This document shows, one piece after another, positions 59,534 to 64,000 of a stretch of DNA of 64,000 bases; positions within the stretch are counted from its first letter, which is position 1; the number at the start of each line of letters is the position of its first letter. Source of the DNA: Pseudophaeobacter flagellatus (lineage in GTDB: Bacteria > Pseudomonadota > Alphaproteobacteria > Rhodobacterales > Rhodobacteraceae); contig NZ_JAJQRG010000002.1 of assembly GCF_021228235.1 (NCBI RefSeq), positions 574,608-638,607 of the forward strand, given 5' to 3'. The position numbers and the translations under genes are program-made. The notes below the pieces were generated by a model. That model had not been told where the DNA came from, searched no databases, and worked only from the letters and a program-made list of their open reading frames with translations.

Positions 59534-60345
59534 GGCTGATTGCCGTTGCCAAAAACCGCCCGCACCTGCGATTGGCGCAGGGCAAAGCGGATCTCGAACT
59601 CGGCCTCAAGCGCCGCATCAATCGGTGTTACCGGGATCGGCTTTACCTTCTTCTGGCGAGAGTCGTTATAGCCGTTATGGCTGCGAACGAACATCGGCTC
59701 ATCGCTGATGGTGACGGTTGGCATGAAGCGCAGGATCTTGTGATGGGCATAGTTCATGATGGTCAGCGGGCAGTTGCCCTTCACATACATGCCAAGCGCG
59801 GCGACATAATAGGGGCGATGAATTTCGGTGGCGGCGATGCCTTTTGCGCCAAGTTCGGCGATATAACCGCGGTTGAAATCAACCGCCAGTGTCCGGTGTT
59901 TGGCCACCAGGCCGGGGCAGTCGGTGATGGTTTCGCGCAGCCGTTCGACAAAATCGACGGAGATGGCATCATCGTCATCATGGCGAAACTGCAGGCAGGG
60001 GGCCTTGGGGTCGCGCCGCGCCGCGTTGAGGATTTCTTTCATCACCTCGCGTTGTTTGCGTGGGGGTTCCACATGAATGGTGATCTGGGAAATATCGGCG
60101 CAAAGATCGCGCAGCCGGTCGGCATGGCGGGTCGGAAGGCTGTCGCCAATCACCACGATCAGTTCGAAATCCTGATCGGTCTGTTCTCGCAAACAGGGCA
60201 GGGCGATGGTCTCCAACAGTTGAAAGCGCTCTTCCAGTCGCGCCTCGGCGTAGAGAAAGGCAATGCGATCTTCGATACTGTCGTGTTCAACCTGAAAGCC
60301 CCCAATGGCGGGATAGGAAAAACGACAAAGGCCAATAACCTGCAT
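59530..60345 (-). CDS. Putative rhamnosyl-transferase-like glycosyltransferase (copy 2)
   Basis: 271 residues from the ATG at 60345 (M-Q-V-I-G-L-C-R-F-S-Y); a longer reading to 60432 is not family-like. It shares with copy 1 the I-G-L-x-R-F-S start, a P-C-L-R-E-Q-T-D-Q-D-F-E-L-I-V-V segment near residue 60 and F-R-H-D-D-D-D-A-I-S-V-D-F near residue 120. It is convergent to the EamA gene, overlapping its end by 4 bases. The pair look like diverged paralogues. Confidence 0.75.
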   Translation of the reverse strand: MQVIGLCRFSYPAIGGFQVEHDSIEDRIAFLYAEARLEERFQLLETIALPCLREQTDQDFELIVVIGDSLPTRHADRLRDLCADISQITIHVEPPRKQREVMKEILNAARRDPKAPCLQFRHDDDDAISVDFVERLRETITDCPGLVAKHRTLAVDFNRGYIAELGAKGIAATEIHRPYYVAALGMYVKGNCPLTIMNYAHHKILRFMPTVTISDEPMFVRSHNGYNDSRQKKVKPIPVTPIDAALEAEFEIRFALRQSQVRAVFGNGNQP

Positions 60346-60817
60346 GGTGACGTCCTGAAAATTCAGTAATAGAAATCGGGTGGGATAAGTCTGTCGCCAC
60401 GTTAGCCATGTCGGCCCCGCTGGCGCAAGCATTGGTCTTGGGTTGAAAACAATTTGCGGGCCAGGGCGCAGGTCGGGTGAAATGCGCCAGCTTCGGCCCT
60501 CAATTGCTAGCTATGGGTAAAACGGCAAAGACCAGCCGCGCGCGGGCGGGGGCAGAGTTGACAAGCGCTGCGACTCCCCATATACGCGCGCTTATCCGGC
60601 AATTTGGGGGTCGCCCCTAAAGCCGATATCAATACTGTTGTAGACCAAGGTCCGGGAACTTTTATCACCCGAACCCTCTGTTAAACCGCCGCGTCGCTTA
60701 CCTCGGAATGGAAGCGATTGCGGTTTTTACGCTTGCGGACGCGCCTGCGTATGAAGACCTAGCCGTATGCTTTTTTAGCGTACATGACCAAAGTTGCGAA
60801 ACGGGGAACAAACCGGA
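60346..60817. other. Intergenic region upstream of rpsL
   Basis: About 470 bases without a supported gene. It holds the str-operon promoter (60558-60586) and a leader of some 230 bases with small inverted repeats (TACGC...GCGTA near 60727-60750). Confidence 0.6.
60558..60586 (+). promoter_or_regulatory. Predicted sigma-70 promoter of rpsL-rpsG-fusA-tuf
   Basis: TTGACA (60558-60563, consensus), 17-base spacer, TATACG (60581-60586). It is the best-scoring promoter by eye in the window and fits a highly expressed ribosomal operon. Confidence 0.75.
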
Positions 60818-61189
60818 ATGCCAACGATCCAACAGCTGATCCGCAAACCGCGGCAGCCAAAAGTAAAGCGCTCCAAGTCCATGCACCTGGAGCAGTGCCC
60901 ACAGAAACGCGGCGTGTGCACACGTGTTTATACCACCACACCTAAGAAGCCGAACTCCGCGATGCGGAAAGTTGCGAAGGTTCGCCTGACCAACGGTTTC
61001 GAAGTGATCTCCTATATCCCAGGGGAAAGCCACAACCTTCAGGAACACTCCGTGGTTCTGATCCGCGGCGGTCGTGTAAAAGACCTTCCGGGTGTCCGTT
61101 ACCACATCCTGCGTGGTGTGTTGGATACCCAAGGCGTCAAAGACCGTAAACAACGTCGTTCGAAGTACGGCGCGAAGCGTCCTAAATAA
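60818..61189 (+). CDS. rpsL: 30S ribosomal protein S12
   Basis: 123 residues from the ATG at 60818 ([10 protein letters not shown]). It contains [13 protein letters not shown] and [14 protein letters not shown], the two loops where streptomycin-resistance changes arise; both read as the sensitive type. First gene of the str operon. Confidence 0.98.
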   Translation: MPTIQQLIRKPRQPKVKRSKSMHLEQCPQKRGVCTRVYTTTPKKPNSAMRKVAKVRLTNGFEVISYIPGESHNLQEHSVVLIRGGRVKDLPGVRYHILRGVLDTQGVKDRKQRRSKYGAKRPK

Positions 61190-61675
<486 letters not shown>

Positions 61676-61696
61676 TTTCCAAAGGACATTAGACCA

Positions 61697-63814
61697 ATGG
61701 CACGCGACTATACACTCGAACATTACCGCAACTTCGGTATCATGGCGCATATCGATGCAGGTAAAACCACCTGTTCCGAGCGCATCCTGTTTTATACTGG
61801 CAAATCCCACAACATTGGTGAGGTGCACGACGGTGCGGCCACCATGGACTGGATGGAGCAGGAGCAGGAACGCGGCATCACCATCACTTCGGCGGCGACC
61901 ACCACATTCTGGGAACGCACCGAAGATGGCTCAACCGCGGACTCCCCCAAGCACCGTCTGAACATCATCGACACCCCCGGCCACGTTGACTTCACCATTG
62001 AAGTTGAGCGTTCGCTGGCGGTTCTTGATGGTGCTGTCTGTGTTCTGGACGCCAATGCCGGTGTTGAACCCCAGACCGAAACCGTGTGGCGTCAGGCTGA
62101 CCGCTACAAGGTTCCGCGTATGGTTTTTGTCAACAAGATGGACAAAATCGGCGCTGATTTCTTCAACTGTGTTGCAATGGTCGAAGACCGCACCGGTGCA
62201 CGTGCTGTGCCCGTTGCTTTCCCGATCGGTGCCGAAACAGAGCTGGAAGGTCAGGTTGACCTGGTCACCATGGAAGAATGGCTGTGGCAGGGTGAAGACC
62301 TTGGTGCATCCTGGATCAAAGCCCCTATCCGCGACAGCTTGAAAGAGCTGGCCGATGAATGGCGTGGCAAAATGATCGAAGCCGCCGTCGAAATGGACGA
62401 CGACGCCATGGAAGCCTACCTGGAAGGCGAAGAGCCCGACGTTCCAACCCTGCGCAAACTGCTGCGCAAAGGGACACTGGAAATGGCCTTTGTGCCTGTT
62501 CTTGGTGGGTCTGCCTTCAAAAACAAAGGCGTTCAGCCGCTGCTCAACGCTGTGATCGACTATCTGCCCAGCCCGCTGGACGTTGTTGATTACATGGGCT
62601 TCAAACCCGGCGACGAAACAGAAACCCGTGATATCCCGCGTCGTGCGGATGATTCCATGGCGTTCTCTGGCCTGGCGTTCAAAATCATGAACGACCCCTT
62701 CGTTGGTTCCCTGACCTTCACCCGGATCTATTCCGGTGTGTTGAACAAGGGCGATACACTGCTGAACTCGACCAAAGGTCGTAAAGAGCGTGTTGGCCGG
62801 ATGATGATGATGCACTCGAATGACCGTGAGGAAATCACGGAAGCATTCGCGGGCGACATCATCGCGCTGGCAGGTCTGAAAGACACCACCACTGGTGACA
62901 CACTGTGTTCCGCCAGCGATCCGGTGGTTCTGGAAACCATGACCTTCCCCGATCCGGTGATCGAGATCGCGGTTGAGCCAAAGACCAAAGCGGACCAAGA
63001 GAAAATGTCTCAGGGTCTGGGTCGTTTGGCGGCTGAAGATCCATCCTTCCGCGTGGAGACCGACATCGAGTCCGGTCAGACCATCATGAAGGGCATGGGC
63101 GAACTGCACCTGGACATCCTGGTTGACCGTCTCAAGCGGGAATTCAAGGTTGAAGCCAACATTGGTGCGCCTCAGGTTGCCTACCGTGAGACCATCGGTC
63201 ACGAAGTTGAACATACCTATACCCACAAGAAACAGTCTGGTGGTTCGGGTCAGTTCGGCGAAGTGAAGATGATCATCTCCCCCACCGAACCAGGCGAAGG
63301 TTATTCCTTCGAATCCCGTATCGTTGGTGGCTCGGTTCCAAAAGAATACATCCCAGGTGTCGAAAAAGGCATCAACTCGGTGATGGATTCTGGCCCGCTT
63401 GCAGGCTTCCCTGTGATCGACTTCAAGGTTGCTCTGATCGACGGTAAGTTCCACGATGTGGACTCCAGCGTTCTGGCCTTTGAAATCGCCGCACGGATGT
63501 GTATGCGTGAAGGCATGCGTCTTGCTGGCGCCAAGCTGCTTGAGCCAATCATGAAAGTGGAAGTGATCACGCCTGAAGAATACACTGGTGGTATCATTGG
63601 TGATCTGACCTCCCGTCGTGGTCAGGTGTCGGGCCAGGAACCCCGTGGCAATGCGATTGCGATCGAAGCAAACGTGCCGCTGGCGAACATGTTCGGCTAC
63701 ATCAACACCCTGCGTTCGATGAGCTCGGGCCGCGCCCAGTTCACCATGCAGTTCTCGCACTACGATCCCGTGCCACAGAACATCTCGGACGAAATTCAGG
63801 CTAAATTCGCGTAA
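61697..63814 (+). CDS. fusA: Translation elongation factor G
   Basis: 705 residues. GTPase motifs: A-H-I-D-A-G-K-T-T (P-loop, about residues 18-26), R-G-I-T-I-T-S-A-A (switch I), D-T-P-G-H-V-D-F (switch II) and N-K-M-D. Domains II to V follow in order, ending in [10 protein letters not shown]. It drives tRNA-mRNA translocation. It lies between rpsG and tuf as usual. Confidence 0.98.
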   Translation: MARDYTLEHYRNFGIMAHIDAGKTTCSERILFYTGKSHNIGEVHDGAATMDWMEQEQERGITITSAATTTFWERTEDGSTADSPKHRLNIIDTPGHVDFTIEVERSLAVLDGAVCVLDANAGVEPQTETVWRQADRYKVPRMVFVNKMDKIGADFFNCVAMVEDRTGARAVPVAFPIGAETELEGQVDLVTMEEWLWQGEDLGASWIKAPIRDSLKELADEWRGKMIEAAVEMDDDAMEAYLEGEEPDVPTLRKLLRKGTLEMAFVPVLGGSAFKNKGVQPLLNAVIDYLPSPLDVVDYMGFKPGDETETRDIPRRADDSMAFSGLAFKIMNDPFVGSLTFTRIYSGVLNKGDTLLNSTKGRKERVGRMMMMHSNDREEITEAFAGDIIALAGLKDTTTGDTLCSASDPVVLETMTFPDPVIEIAVEPKTKADQEKMSQGLGRLAAEDPSFRVETDIESGQTIMKGMGELHLDILVDRLKREFKVEANIGAPQVAYRETIGHEVEHTYTHKKQSGGSGQFGEVKMIISPTEPGEGYSFESRIVGGSVPKEYIPGVEKGINSVMDSGPLAGFPVIDFKVALIDGKFHDVDSSVLAFEIAARMCMREGMRLAGAKLLEPIMKVEVITPEEYTGGIIGDLTSRRGQVSGQEPRGNAIAIEANVPLANMFGYINTLRSMSSGRAQFTMQFSHYDPVPQNISDEIQAKFA

Positions 63815-63877
63815 GCGAAAGATATTGGAAGGTTCGCCAATTGCGCGGGCCTTCCTCAATCTCAAAAGGAGGCCATC

Positions 63878-64000
63878 ATGGCTAAGGAAAAGTTTGAACG
63901 TAATAAGCCGCACGTCAACATCGGCACCATCGGCCACGTTGACCACGGTAAAACCACTCTGACCGCAGCGATCACCAAATATTTTGGTGACTTCAAAGCC
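63878..64000 (+). CDS. tuf: Translation elongation factor Tu, N-terminal part (3' truncated by window)
   Basis: Only 41 codons are inside the window. A strong AAAGGAGG site precedes the ATG at 63878. The visible part (M-A-K-E-K-F-E-R, then [14 protein letters not shown] with the complete P-loop) is unmistakable EF-Tu. The reading frame runs off the right edge. Confidence 0.97.
   Translation, partial: MAKEKFERNKPHVNIGTIGHVDHGKTTLTAAITKYFGDFKA

Overview
The window looks like chromosomal DNA of an alphaproteobacterium of the Rhodobacterales, most likely the marine Roseobacter group. This is inferred from gene content and order: accD-folC, a ChvE/GguAB-type sugar importer with a GbpR-like regulator, and the secE-nusG-rplKAJL-rpoBC and rpsL-rpsG-fusA-tuf series, with protein sequences of alphaproteobacterial type. 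No rRNA, tRNA, CRISPR array, insertion sequence or phage gene was seen.

Layout. 1-3.6 kb: the end of a cyclic-nucleotide-binding-domain protein, a CPBP membrane protease, accD and folC. 3.7-4.2 kb: a decayed secreted-protein gene. 4.4-9.8 kb: a LysR regulator divergent from a TAXI-type TRAP transporter (binding protein and fused permease) followed by a two-gene AtuA-family module. 9.9-23.4 kb: a GbpR-like LysR regulator divergent from a long sugar operon. It holds the ChvE-MmsA-MmsB importer, a sugar 1-dehydrogenase, an aldose epimerase, a lactonase and an IlvD/Edd sugar-acid dehydratase. It also holds both a non-phosphorylating branch (dehydratase plus semialdehyde dehydrogenase, as used for L-arabinose) and a De Ley-Doudoroff branch (kinase plus aldolase, as used for D-galactose). 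24.1-26.5 kb: a GntR regulator with KDG kinase and KDPG aldolase.

26.6-36.8 kb is the most unusual part. A minus-strand operon encodes a type I secretion ABC exporter and adaptor behind two large, low-complexity, probably exported proteins. One has a Q-rich start, an NGN/NHN repeat and a long glycine-rich body. A LuxR-type regulator and a HEPN-like protein are divergent from it across an AT-rich gap of about 0.7 kb with two 9-base homopolymer runs. This is read here as a surface or matrix protein export system, possibly amyloid-like and possibly switchable.

36.9-43.8 kb: a minus-strand OGT-type glycosyltransferase, sulfatase and formylglycine-generating enzyme set, opposite a GSCFA protein and a second SGNH-like protein, suggesting work on a surface glycan. 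43.9-64 kb: transcription and translation genes, with two interruptions: an orphan secreted protein between nusG and rplK, and a pair of related glycosyltransferases around an EamA exporter between rpoC and rpsL. The window ends inside tuf.
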